DNA of 64,000 nt, from assembly GCA_023079485.1 (NCBI GenBank), contig CM041085.1, positions 27,203,121 through 27,267,120 of the forward strand, in the 5' to 3' direction. The position numbers and the translations under genes were made by a program. Below the pieces are notes generated by a model. The model saw nothing but the letters and a program-made list of their open reading frames with translations, was not told the origin of the DNA and searched no databases. Origin of the DNA: Archilochus colubris (taxonomy: Eukaryota > Chordata > Aves > Apodiformes > Trochilidae). Shown one piece after another: positions 13,201 through 23,800 of this stretch. The first letter of the stretch is position 1, and every line of letters starts with the position of its first letter.

Positions 13201-14559
13201 CACAAGAAAGAAGACAAGGAGCTGCCCTGGTTTTGATTCCAGCTGCTTCTCCTGGTCTTTAGGTGTCAAGAACAAGTCCTTGAGGCAAAACTAATGTTGT
13301 AAATATGCCCTGAAGTGGAACCCTCCCTATTTCAGAGAGAATGAGCTCTAGCACCCAGGACCTACACTGATAAAGGCAGCAGGGAGAATACTGAGATGGG
13401 AATTCTTATTGGCTCCTATGTAAAGGAGATGTCACATCCTTCTCTGCCAACTTACAATGCTAGAACACCAGGCTGAGCCCAGTTTTTTAAGGAAGCTAAT
13501 AGCTAAATATTATGTTTCTGCTCTAAACCAGCATTGCTGTCAGTCAGAGTGAGTGCAAGCCCCCCTTGCCAACTGCAAAGTGATGTGTCCACTGGCAGGA
13601 TGTAAACAAGTTGCAGAACTTAATGCTGGGGTTGATTCTTCCAGGCATGAAGTTGCAAAGGTTTCTGTTTCTCCAGAGAGTGGCGGTAACATTAAGGCCA
13701 AGTGCTAATCTGTGAAGATGACTTAGGACAGATGACAAAGAGTTGCTGCTACTTTTTCTCCACACCACAGCTCTGCAGATTTAAATTTAAAGCATTGTTG
13801 CTGTTCAGTGATATGCTATACGGCCATGGACATGCTTTCATCAAAGACCCCAAATACAAATTAAAATTTCAGTGACTTCAGCAAAAAGGAGCTCTGCGGG
13901 TTTGGGAATAGCCCCTGGAGATGGAGGTGGCTCCTGGCAGTTTGCAAATGGATTTGGTTTCTGTGGGCCTGAGCAGCAAATGGAACCTGTGTGGGAGAGG
14001 TTATTATGGCACTAGGGCCAAGGGTTTGCCTCCTCTCCCAGCTGCTCTCTCCCATAGTATTCATGCAGAACTTCCCATCCCATCCTAAGGGTGGAGAGTC
14101 CAGGGAAAAACCCATCCCACTTGCAGAATAAGAGCTACTGAGCAAGGTGGGGAAAGCAGAAGGAACTTGATTGTTCAACTGACTTGAAAAGTTAACGCTT
14201 TTTCCACTCATTAATAAATTGGAGTATCAGTGAGATGGACAATTGCTGAGCTTTAATTTTGTTGATTTATCCCCATTTCACTAGTTTTCCTTCAATTCTG
14301 CTTTCCAGTGTCACTGAGTTATTGTTATCCAGATCCACATCTCAAAGTTCCACTGAAGGAGAACGTGTATTAAAATACCAGATTTACCAGAAAACATCTG
14401 CAACTTGCAAGCCTATTGTATTACTATTATATAAGCAAGCCATTGTAAATTCTTTTAAGTCTGTAACTTATTTCACGTTAACACACTGTGTGTTTTACAA
14501 CACCATTTCAAAGTTTATGGCCTTTTTTCTTTAGCCGCTTGTTCCAATTGCATCTCATA
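10232..14559. other. Non-coding unique-looking DNA, no gene seen
   Basis: No recognisable coding exon, RNA gene or interspersed repeat was found. A C-rich patch lies near 10672-10698 and short CA repeats lie near 12231-12250. Open frames are short and unremarkable. Confidence 0.55.
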
Positions 14560-15430
14560 TTTCATCAAATATGGTAAAGAAACCATGAGAATAAATTGAT
14601 GCTCCATATGAACCCCCCTATAAATGGATGCTGCCAAATTGCTGTAAAATGGTTTTCCTTTTCAGCCCTCCAGAGCTGCTAGTAGGTTTCTGAGGCCAAA
14701 TTCTACAGGGAAACGTTATGACCATTTAAGGCCTCCGAAGTTTATGCTTCAGTACAAAATGTCTGAGGGCGAGGATTTAAAATGGATGATGTGGAGAAAT
14801 TTGCACTTCCTTAAGAAAACACAGAGCATTTCCTTCTGCGTGTTAGAAATTAAAACAGAAAATACAAACTAATTTGTCAGGAAATTGTCCTTCTATAATT
14901 TCCTCTTCAGCCCTTCCCCTCCAACCCTTGCCTGCTCCCACACCAGCCCTCCGAGCCTGATTGTCTCCTCCTTGTTGCTGGCTTCACGGCCACAGGTCTC
15001 AGCTCCAGGAATTGTGATGGACGATGCTCTGCTCTTCACCTCGTGTGCAAGAGCTCTGCTGTAATGTCTCCTCGTGTTCACAACTTGCTCCTGCCACCCT
15101 CTTCCCTGCTCACCTCCCCACCCAGGCTCACGCCTGCAGACAATCCTTCAGGAGATAAGTACTGCTCAGGGACACCAGCGTAGCCGCGAATGACGGTTCA
15201 TCATTTGGCTCTAATTGGACGCTGGTGTACAATGAAAAAAAATTTTGTCATATTTATGAGTTACTGTGAGTTAATAATGCGCTGGGATCCATTAGTTAAA
15301 GCACATTTGCTCCAAACATGTGGCTTCGGCTTTTTATTTTTCATTCAAGCAACATTTTTTCAGATGAAATGCTGTTGCCGTTTTTCTCCCAGGCACTCAG
15401 TGAGCCTCAGGGAGTTAGAGCATCAATTAT
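14560..15430. promoter_or_regulatory. Candidate conserved non-coding / enhancer-like stretch
   Basis: This is an inference from sequence style only. The stretch is free of simple repeats and rich in short homeodomain-like and AT-rich cores (ATTA/TAAT, TTTATGAG), and it keeps several CpGs between 15131 and 15230 although the surroundings are CpG-poor. Retained CpGs and an absence of repeats are typical of vertebrate developmental enhancers. No frame through the segment looks like a protein. It could equally be ordinary unique sequence. Alignment to other bird and mammal genomes would settle it. Confidence 0.3.
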
Positions 15431-15839
15431 TTTTCTCCTCACATGTGGAACAAAAAGAGGGGTAAAAACAAAAGTAGAGTCCTAGCCAGAGAAGTCATAA
15501 TTATTATCCAAAATAATAATAAAAGTATATCAAAATATCAAAAAATTAAAAGCTCTAGCCAGCTGAACAAATGTAGTCAAAATAGAAAATACAAGAAGCC
15601 TGCAGAAGATTCTCTTGCAAATAAGATGCAATCTACTCTCTCTGTATTTTCTGTAATGTCCTTTCCTTCCTGAGCCAGTACTTTTTCTCTTATAATCTGT
15701 CTACTGAGTAAATTTTCCTTGACTCTGTTTAGAATGATAAATTCATTAGTGTCTTGCAGGTGTATTTGCCTGAATTTACAAACTCCAGAAAGGACTGAAA
15801 TGACAAGCAAAAATACAGCATGAACAGAAACTTGTTTTC

Positions 15840-17110
15840 ATACTCTTGCTTCTGAAATGGTGCTGCATTTATGTGTAATAAAAATCAAGATGTTCATCTT
15901 TCTTCCTCTCCCCCTCCACAATATTTTTTCAGTGCTGAAGATGTCAAGAGCAGAATTTACTCTTCCCTTGATGCCATCTTTTTTCCCCTTCTGTTTCATC
16001 ACAGCTGCATGGACTCCAGCCAACTCAAACTGTACCTTCGCACTTCACTGCTTAGGACTTTGCGGCTCGTTCAATTTGACAACACTTTTTAATGTAGAAA
16101 AGTGATCAGGCAGACTGAAACTTCATCTTCAGGCTGATTTCTTTCAAATCAGGAGAAGACGGCACAACAAACTTCATGAAATTCCACTTGCAGCTTAATG
16201 AAATACCTGCAGCTTAATTTGCAACACCATGCTTAGAGGTACAGAGCAAGGTCCACCTGCTCTTTGATTCAGGATGTATTTTGCCTTCCATTCCCAGAAA
16301 ACATTTGTGGAACATTTTACATATTGCTGCTGCTCTGTTGGTAAGAAGTTTTCTTTTATTTTATAAGCTTGAATTAAGCAAAAAGCTCCTCCACTGCTGA
16401 CTTGGCCTCCAAAGCTGCACTTTATGTATGTCAAACAACATGTACAAATTTATTAGGTGAACAATGGTTGCATTTAAGTACTGATTTAGCAATCATGAAC
16501 TTTGCTGGCAGTATCCTTTGGAAACTAAATCCATAAATTTTATTAGTATTAAATGTTTCTAATGGGAGTTGACAAATACTTGAACTGCCTTGCTTTTTTC
16601 CCCGCACTTGGCAAAAGGGAAGGGACAAAAATTCCTATTACACAATGAGAAATGCATTAATATTAAAACTCATTCATCTCAATTTTGTACAAATATAATT
16701 TAAGACCTTTTACAACCATTGGTGAAATTACAATGTGCTGTAGGGAAGTTGCAAAAATTTTATGAGAGTAATAAAATTGTCATTGTAATACCATTATAGG
16801 GTGCAGGGACAATATAGATATTTGAATTACCTATTGTCCTTACGCCAGGTTCAAAAAGCTACATACAAGTATTATAGCATGTAATGGAGACAACTGTTCA
16901 AACAAACCAGAGAAATTAAATCCATGTTCACTTTATCTGTCCTAAGACAAATCCTCATTAGAAACCAGGATTCAGAATACCCTTCCCACTTGTGTCAACA
17001 ACAATGAAACTAAAACGGGTGGGCTGTTTTATATTTGTGTCAACAGTAGCACAAAGACCAACTAATTAAACAGAGATTATGTGAAATAAAATAGTCTTGC
17101 ATCCAAAAAG
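15840..17110. promoter_or_regulatory. Candidate conserved non-coding stretch, AT-rich
   Basis: This is about 1.3 kb of repeat-free, AT-rich DNA with many ATTA/TAAT cores (for example around 16650-16720 and 16760-16800) and no plausible protein. The call rests only on composition and the lack of repeats, so confidence is low. The frames overlapping 15857-16105 are short and match no family I recognise. Confidence 0.22.
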
Positions 17111-20100
17111 TGATGTTTTTAGCTTCTGTGACATATTTCCTGGGGCTTGCACTCAAGCCTGACTGAAGGTGATCATGGTGGTCTCCCTTGCTCATAGCAA
17201 AAAAAAACTACGCATGCAGTTCACGGAAAACCCATGAAATTTTACCTGGGATTAAAATGGTGTTAACTTTCCAGAGGTGAAAATAACTTTCACTGACAAA
17301 TAGTGATTCTGGGCTATATCCAAGGAAAGAGCGTTGCTTTCTCCCTGCCTATCCAAGAGACGAACAAAAGAGAAAAAGAGAAAGGAAAACAAGAGAGGCA
17401 GTTTCAGCCTTGTACATTAGCAGCATTTCACTGGCTTTGTTCTAGAGAGTAATAAAAGAATTGAAATAGTTCAGGCATCTGCCCTTGGCCGAGGGACTTG
17501 TAATTATACACTACAGACTCCACTCCCTTGGAACAACTGTCTTTGATTCCTATCTCTTCTTTTATTGCAGCTGAAATGCAAACCTCCTGATGAAACCATT
17601 ACATTTCCATGTGAAATTCACAACTATAAGGGGAAACTTCTGCAAACTTGCCAGACTCTTTGAAGGGGGGCAGAAACATATGGGCAAAGGTTGTAAAGTT
17701 CCCTTCCAAGTTTCAAAGGTCCAACCATGTGGGGCAGACTGCTCTGGAGCTTGGGGTTTATTCTCCTCCTTTTAGTAAACACTTTGGACTGGGAATAAGA
17801 AAATTAATTTTATTCCCTGTTTATTAAGAGTTACCATATTTTGAACTCCGGTGGTTCAGCTGATCACTTTCCTTAAAATGAATGACTGTTTAGTCCTCAC
17901 CAGGATCATGAGAACCCTAGCAAAAACTCTCAGTAGACATTTTTGAACACCCAGAGACTTGATGAGACCTACTATGCTTTTAATACCCCTTAAAGTTTTT
18001 GTCCTGACTTCAGAAGACACCCTCCCACATACTCCAAAACATTGTAAGGACCCTCCAAGAGACAACTGGAGCTTTCTCTGGCTGCCCAAGTCTTCACCAG
18101 AAGAGATGGGCAGGGAGCATGAAAGACAAAGCAGAGAAGCCAGCTGGTGCTTAGTTCTTTCTAAGCAGAAATATGCATCAAGACATCTGCTTTGAAGTCT
18201 CCAGCAGGGTGCACAGCAAGTGGGAGTCCTGGAAAGCAGATCCTGGTCAATGAACATGCCATTTTAGTTCTTCCTGGTAGAAGGACCCAGAAGATTTCAT
18301 TAGTGACTTCTGAAAATACAGTTTGAAGTAGTGCCACTGCCTCTCTCAGTGCCCCTCTCAGGAGGGGAAAGCCACTGCTTCGCTGGCCACAGATGAAACA
18401 TCTAAGTGAGTCCACCACCTCCCCACCCTCCCCTGGCAAGAGATATTTTATTAGAAGAAAATTCAGAGCACACTGTTCCATGGTCAGATAGCCTAAGCCT
18501 TTCTCCTCAGCTGGGGAAGTTGTTCAGCAGCCTGAGCTCCCGTCATGCTCATTCCCATGTTTTGCACGTTGCCAAGAGGCAGGAAGGTATTTCCCTACAC
18601 CACAACCTTTTATTTTCTGTTCTTTTTACTTTGGCTAATATGTCTTCTTGGTAACCACAGTATAATAAATTTCATAGAGCATGACTGGAATACTTAGTTC
18701 ATATTATTCATTTGCAGTCATTTATTTTTTTCAGCTCCTCTTCCCCTCCCGGTCCCCTTTCCCTAGCACTCACTCTGTGGAATGATAATAATACACACAC
18801 AAGAGCACTGCCTGGCTGAGAAGGACTTAAAAAAAACAAGTAAGGGGATCTTTCTGTGCTCACACCTGTTTTAAGATTTGTTATCCTTAAAAAGGAAAGC
18901 TGTAGGGATTCACTCTCTTTCTTCCTTGCAGACCCCAGTGGAATATACCATTAAACCACAGGGAGGAGAGAAAGCCTTCAGTGCACTTAAATATACTTAT
19001 GTCAAATCCATCTCATTCTTCCTGCCTTCTTTCCTCAATCTAGCCTCCATTCCCAAGGGCTGGAGAATGTTACAACCCATTCACTTTATATGAATGGGCA
19101 CAGACAGACTTTTTCACCATTTCGATATGTCTACATTTGCAGGCATATCCTGTAGGCCAACTGGAACAGCCTTAATTTCAATTTACTGTCTCCCTGAGGA
19201 ACATGCCATTCTCCTGAAAGTGGAAAAACCTCTCAATGGCCATTCCCTGCCCCCCTTCCCTCCACCTCAAGTCAAGATCTGAACTGGAAGGAAAATTTCT
19301 CCTAAGATTAATGGACTGCAGTTCTGATGCTTATAACAGGGCACATGATCTTTATTAAACAAGTAATGAACAACTTTCACCGAGGCACTGTGTTTGGAAG
19401 GTTCTCAGAATTACTGTACATGGCTCATCTAAATCCTTTTCCAAGTCCCTGTAGAATAGTGTTATACTAAGGAAAAGAAATGGTTCCTCAATGGTCATTT
19501 TAACTCTCTTGTTTTTTAGTGGTCCTATCGATAATGACAAAAACAATGTTTATAAATGGTAGCCAAGATCTTGACTTACTTACTTAACTTAGGATGCAGC
19601 TCAGTAAAGTAAAAAGGTAGGATGCTCCCACTTTCCTAAGACAAGCATTAGGGGTGAGCTATTAATGAAACAAACCATTAGCAGATAACAAACAAAGATT
19701 CAATGAATAGTGGCAGTATGAAAAAAACATCAGTTCTGCTTGCCAGGCCTTTGTGGTCACAGCTTTGATTTAGAGCAAACCAGCATGAAGAAATCTGGAT
19801 TTAGGAGAGGAAAATGTTTCTTTGCAGAAACACCAATGCTGTACTGTCATTCAAGCTCTCCTGGTACACAGTACTGCAGTATTTCACCGGGCCTTTGTTA
19901 ATTGCCTGGAAAAACTGCCAACACAGAAGTCAACATGTAGTACTGCTACAGAGCATAGCTCTGCAAAGTTATAGTTAACCATTTATCATCTAACTGCTGT
20001 GGTACAAACCCACTTATATCTCACAGTGCTTTAAATACGATGCTATTGCAACTGGCTTCTTAGGAAAGTATCAGACACTGGAGCCTATGGCCAAACAGTG

Positions 20101-22141
20101 GTTCATGTTATTAGACTGATACAGTTCTAGTATTGCTGAATACTTAATTTGTTTTTTGTAGTCTCTTTTGTATGGATGATAGTTCATAGACTGATGGGTC
20201 TGGTTGAAGATATCCAAATGGCCTAGTGCTCTAAATTTGCTCACAGAAGAGTTGCATTTAAGGAAGCTTTTTCTGGTGTGCTTGCGTTTCAGATGTCCAG
20301 CTATGAGCAAGCAAAGGTGGGCTAATAGGTGAGACTCTTCTGGTCAAAGGCAATCAAGAGGATTTGAGCTGGGCCAGAACTGCCATCTGAGCCTCTCACA
20401 GACCAGCAAATTACAATGACAATAGCCACCTTAATTTTGGAGGTTGAAGCTGTTCTTTTTTTCTGTGTAGAGAAACATTTTATTTGTTTTAGCTACACTG
20501 CAATTAAAAATAGCAGCAAACTGAGAAGTGGTTAGAGGGAACACACAGAAGAATCAGCCTCAGTGGAGAAGTGAGTTTTGCTTCCCACAGTTACAAACAG
20601 CCTCTGGTGTCTCTTGGATTTCTTTTCAGATTGCAAATGACTCCAGAAAAAACAAACTCCCAACTATAACTTGAAGGCCAGAATTTAGTCTAAGTACAAG
20701 GAACTACTAAGTACTAAGTAAGGAAGACAGCAGACAGTGTTTTCTCCTCAAGAAAATGCCCATTTCTTGATCTGTTTTTTTTTGGGTTGTCCCATTATCA
20801 TGTAATGGGAATGGTTAATACTTCCAGGGACCACCCAGGGAAGTTCTTAGATATAGTCAGATGCAAGGTACAGGTCAAGGCCATCTCTTAACAAAATTAA
20901 TAAATACTTTGCAGCAAGCCATGAATAGTCTTTGGAGCTACTATTTTACGTGGTTGTTCTGGTCATAGCTTCCATGTTAGCATTACACCATAGTTCCCTT
21001 GCAATCATAGATGCTTAAAGAAACATGCTAATGAGTTTTATACTTGGAAATTTTTTTTCTAATTAGTAACAAGCAGTGGGAATAGTACTCGTCTCCTGTT
21101 TTCTGATGGCTGTACAATTGTCCTAGATCATGGGGTTTTTAAAAAGAGAAATAGTTAAAGGAAGGCAAAAGCTTGACATGCAGTCTGACAGAAAAAATTT
21201 TGGAGGCTGTTGTTTGCTCAGTTTGGTTTTGCTGAGGGCTGGAGGTGTTGTGGGGCTGTGCCTAAGAATGGCACAAGGAACACCCACTCAATCTCATGGC
21301 TGCATCTAGCAACCTGGACCAGAGCTGCCCTTTGCAGCCTTCTACTCATGGAGCAAAGCAGTGTCAGGCCCCTGCAGAGATGTGAACCATCTCTTTGAGT
21401 AGGGCTCTTCAACCTGCATAGCCAGACTTTCTAAATGATAAAGCATTTGCTGTTATTGACTCAGCTTAATAGGCTTCACTCTTAAATGAGAAGCCCTTAT
21501 TTCAAACACCCAGGACAAAACCTCTTGAACCTCAACTATGATGGAGACAGGAAAGGTACAGATCAGTCTGGAGTAATTGCCAGGCAGAGGTTCTTGTTAG
21601 TTCTTGTATTTTCAGTCAGATCTGGTGATTTTGAAACCTGAACTCCCAGCATCTGCCAGCTGGGCAGCTCACCTGCTTGGCAGAGGCTGCCCAGGATGGC
21701 TTTCCCCCCTACTGACAGCTCTTGGCTGTGTGCTGCACATGAACTTAGCACCGAGCAGGCTAGTGAAGCTGTGACCTCTTGGAACTGGAGGGTGGCAAAC
21801 AGCAGGACCCAATTGCAGGGACACCACTGCCAGGAGGTGGTGAATCAGGGCTGTGGTGGAGCAACCTGTGAGCTGCTGTACACATCCTCTCCTCAAAAAA
21901 GGCATGCTGGTTAATAAAGAATGTTAGGAACTGGGAAGCTTGTCCATCTCTGTGTCACGAGTGGGGTGCCTGCCTTGTCCCAGAAGACCTGGTGTCCCAG
22001 CACAGCAGTCTGCTCGCTCAGGCATAAGAAGACAGAGCAATGACCCATCTTCCAAGACAGGCTTATTGTATAACTGGAAATTAATCTCAACCACTCCATG
22101 CTCTCTGGCTTCATACCAGCATGTGTAGATAGACAAAATCT
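17111..22141. other. Non-coding unique-looking DNA, no gene seen
   Basis: No exon, RNA gene or clear transposable element was recognised. A pyrimidine-rich stretch ending in TTTATTGCAG at about 17550-17571 looks like a splice acceptor, but no convincing exon follows. The segment 21690-22130 is a little richer in G and C than its surroundings and lies next to the CR1 fragment. I could not assign it to a repeat family. Confidence 0.5.
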
Positions 22142-22196
22142 TCTCAATCCATTCTTCACCCAACCTGTATTTGTGCTTGGGATTGCCCCAACCCAA
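22142..22196 (-). mobile_element. CR1 LINE fragment, inverted 5' part
   Basis: The plus-strand text here reads as the reverse complement of the CR1 ORF2 region just upstream of the reverse-transcriptase C-terminus (sense: GCACAAATACAGG, GAATGGATTGAG). It sits directly against a plus-oriented CR1 part (22197-22440) that covers overlapping consensus sequence. Its outer 26 bp (22142-22167) are an inverted copy of 22219-22244 with three mismatches. This suggests one event with an inverted 5' end, as in LINE twin priming or local template switching, rather than two unrelated insertions. Confidence 0.75.
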
Positions 22197-22440
22197 GTGC
22201 AAAGTCATGCACCTAAGTCAGGTTGGGCAGAGAATGGATTGAGAACAGCCCTGAAGAAAAGGACTTGGGGGCTTTGGTTGATGAGAAGCTCAGCATGAGC
22301 CATCAAAGTACACCTGCAGCCCAGAAAGCCAACCACATCCTGGGCTGCATCAAAAGAAGCATGACCAGCAGGTGAGACCTTACCTGGAGTACTGTGTCCA
22401 GTTCTGGAGCTCCCAACACAGGAACATGGAGCTGTGGAAG
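22197..22440 (+). mobile_element. CR1 LINE fragment, plus part A
   Basis: Recognisable CR1 ORF2 sequence: the DNA matches the familiar CR1 segment that in sense reads AAGGACTTGGGGG, then GATGAGAAGCTCA, then the stretch coding YLEYCVQFWSSQHRN. Relative to the usual CR1 consensus, about 23 nt are missing near 22218, and that missing segment is present in the inverted part just upstream. The fragment stops at 22440, where an LTR is inserted, and resumes at 23534. Confidence 0.88.
22436..22440. repeat. Target-site duplication GGAAG, left copy
   Basis: The five bases directly before the LTR match the five directly after it (23534-23538). A 5-bp duplication fits insertion by an endogenous retrovirus integrase; ERVL-class elements typically make 5-bp duplications. 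Confidence 0.7.
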
Positions 22441-23533
22441 TATCGTAGTTTGAGCCTGGCCAATAACAAAGGACCACATGGCCTCTCACTCCCCCCAACC
22501 AATTACAAAATGGTGAGGATGAAATCCACCTGGAACCTTGTGGGTCAATGCAAGGGCTGTGAGGTTTTCACTCACCAATTACAGTCATGGGCAAAACCGA
22601 TTTAACTTGGGAAAAAATCAGTTTCATTTATCTTTACTCAAATCAAAACAAGGCAAAGAGAAGACACAAACAGATCTTAAATGCTTTCCCCCCACTTTTC
22701 TCTTCTATCCAAGCCCAAATTACTTTGTTCTCAGTATCTCTACCTCCTCTCACCCAGTGGCACTGAGAGCAGGGTTTACAGTTCGGGTGTTACAGGTTTT
22801 TTTGCACCAGTCCTTCCTCCTCAGGGCAAAGGATTCCTCACAGTCATTTCCTACTCCAACATGGGGTGTCTCCCACGGGTGAAAGTCCTTCACAAACTCC
22901 TCCAACGTGAGTCCCTCCTGCAAGGTACAACCCCTCAGGAGCAAACTGCTCCAGCACAGGCATCCCACAGAGCCATGGACTATGCTGGGAACAGCCCCTC
23001 CATGGCTGCAGGCCCACAACATCTGCTTCGTGATCTTCCACAGGCTGCAGGTCCACAGGGGCTCCACCAGGATCATTCACGGGCAGCAGATCCACAACAT
23101 CTGTTCTTCCATGATTCTTCAGGGTCTGCTCCACCACCGTGATTCTCCACAGGTGCAGGGGACAGGCTGCTGCCTCACCTCGGGGTGGAGAGGGAAATCT
23201 CTTCAAACACCTTCTGCCAATCCTTCCTCACCGGCCTTGGTCTCTCTGCTCTGGCACTGCTCTCCTCTGGCATTGATCTCTCTTGTGGTGATCTCTCTCT
23301 TCAGGTTTTGCTTACTGTCACCTCCCCCTCTCTTCCCTGCTGGTAATCAGTGGGTGTTTACCCTGCTGGAATATGTTAATTGCAGAGGTGGGTATCTTTT
23401 TTGTTCACTGATGGCCTGAGGGAGGGCGGGCATTTTGGAGTTGGGAGAGCTATTCAGAAGCTACTTATATGAATCATCCCTGGGCACCAGGGATCCCTGT
23501 GCTACCAGGAAGGCACCACATCAACCCAGAGCA
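22441..23533 (-). mobile_element. Solo LTR of an avian endogenous retrovirus, nested in CR1
   Basis: An interruption of 1,093 bp splits a CR1 copy and is flanked by GGAAG on both sides. On the minus strand it starts TG (plus-strand CA at 23532-23533) and ends in a sequence resembling the U5 end of common avian ERV LTRs (CTCAAACTACGATA, where GTTAAACCACGACA is the familiar form). The terminal CA has decayed to TA. The U5-proximal region (about 22600-22640) also lines up with the AAACTG/AGATAA segment of those LTRs. A TATA-like CATATAAG lies on the minus strand near 23464-23473. No internal gag, pol or env sequence is present, so this is a solo LTR. The frames within it (for example 22681-23142 and 22907-23419) are fortuitous. 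Family assignment is from memory of the general LTR pattern and needs a repeat library. Confidence 0.72.
23008..23152. repeat. Imperfect 39-42 bp tandem repeats inside the LTR
   Basis: Three adjacent units, 23008-23046 (39 bp), 23047-23085 (39 bp) and 23086-23127 (42 bp), each begin GCAG plus a CCACA core and contain a TGAT/GATCATTC-like middle. A partial fourth unit follows to about 23152. Units one and three are most alike (both contain CCACAACATCTG). Internal minisatellites are common in long avian LTRs. Confidence 0.6.
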
Positions 23534-23538
23534 GGAAG
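23534..23538. repeat. Target-site duplication GGAAG, right copy
   Basis: Right-hand partner of the duplication at 22436-22440. It marks the outer edge of the LTR, after which CR1 sequence resumes. Confidence 0.7.
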
Positions 23539-23725
23539 CAAATCTAAAAAGGGTCACAGAGATGATGAGAGGGGTGGAACACCTCTCCTATGAGGACAGG
23601 CTGAAAGCACTGGGGTTGTTCAGCCTGGAGAAGGCTCTAGAAAGACATTATAGCACCTTACAGTAGCAGAAGGGGGCCTACACAAAAGTTGGGGAGGGAC
23701 TTTTTACAAGAGCATGTAGTGATAG
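23534..23725 (+). mobile_element. CR1 LINE fragment, plus part B (3'-truncated)
   Basis: Continuation of the CR1 copy interrupted at 22440. It codes for the familiar end of CR1 ORF2 (MMRGVEHLSYEDRLKALG, then LFSLEKALERHYSTLQ and a stop), followed by the start of the 3' UTR (GGGGGCCTAC, GGGGAGGGACT, AGAGCATGTAGTGATAGG). The usual remaining 3' UTR and octamer tail are absent. The match ends at about 23725, exactly where a perfect inverted repeat begins. The reading frames either side of the LTR do not stay in phase once the insert is discounted, so the copy was already decayed. Confidence 0.88.
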
Positions 23726-23800
23726 GATTTGCCACAGGCCCTTTCTACTCCCAGTGACAAAGCTTTTGAAAATGTGAGTAGAAAGGGCCTGTGGCAAATC
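23726..23800. repeat. Perfect 25-bp inverted repeat with 25-nt loop
   Basis: Bases 23726-23750 are the exact reverse complement of 23776-23800 (arm begins GATTTGCCACAGG). The loop 23751-23775 contains AAAGCTTTT. Pairing breaks at the next base outward on each side. The structure begins directly at the point where the CR1 3' UTR match is lost. It is not part of the CR1 consensus I know. It could be a recent local inverted duplication, the end of an unrecognised element, or a hairpin transcript locus. Confidence 0.85.

Noticed and set aside
17550..17590. 3' splice acceptor (pyrimidine tract then TTGCAG)
   Set aside because: No convincing exon, downstream donor or conserved frame follows, and such sequences are frequent by chance.
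21905..22130. Additional LTR fragment next to the CR1
   Set aside because: AATAAA and a GC-richer composition were noted, but I could not find LTR termini, a duplication or a family match.
22681..23419. Overlapping frames of 108-170 codons on both strands
   Set aside because: They lie wholly within the solo LTR, match no retroviral or host protein I recognise, and owe their length to its GC-rich minisatellite.
23726..23800. MicroRNA precursor
   Set aside because: Size and stem are compatible, but real animal pre-miRNA stems are usually imperfect, and the arms match no microRNA I know. Kept only as an unexplained hairpin.
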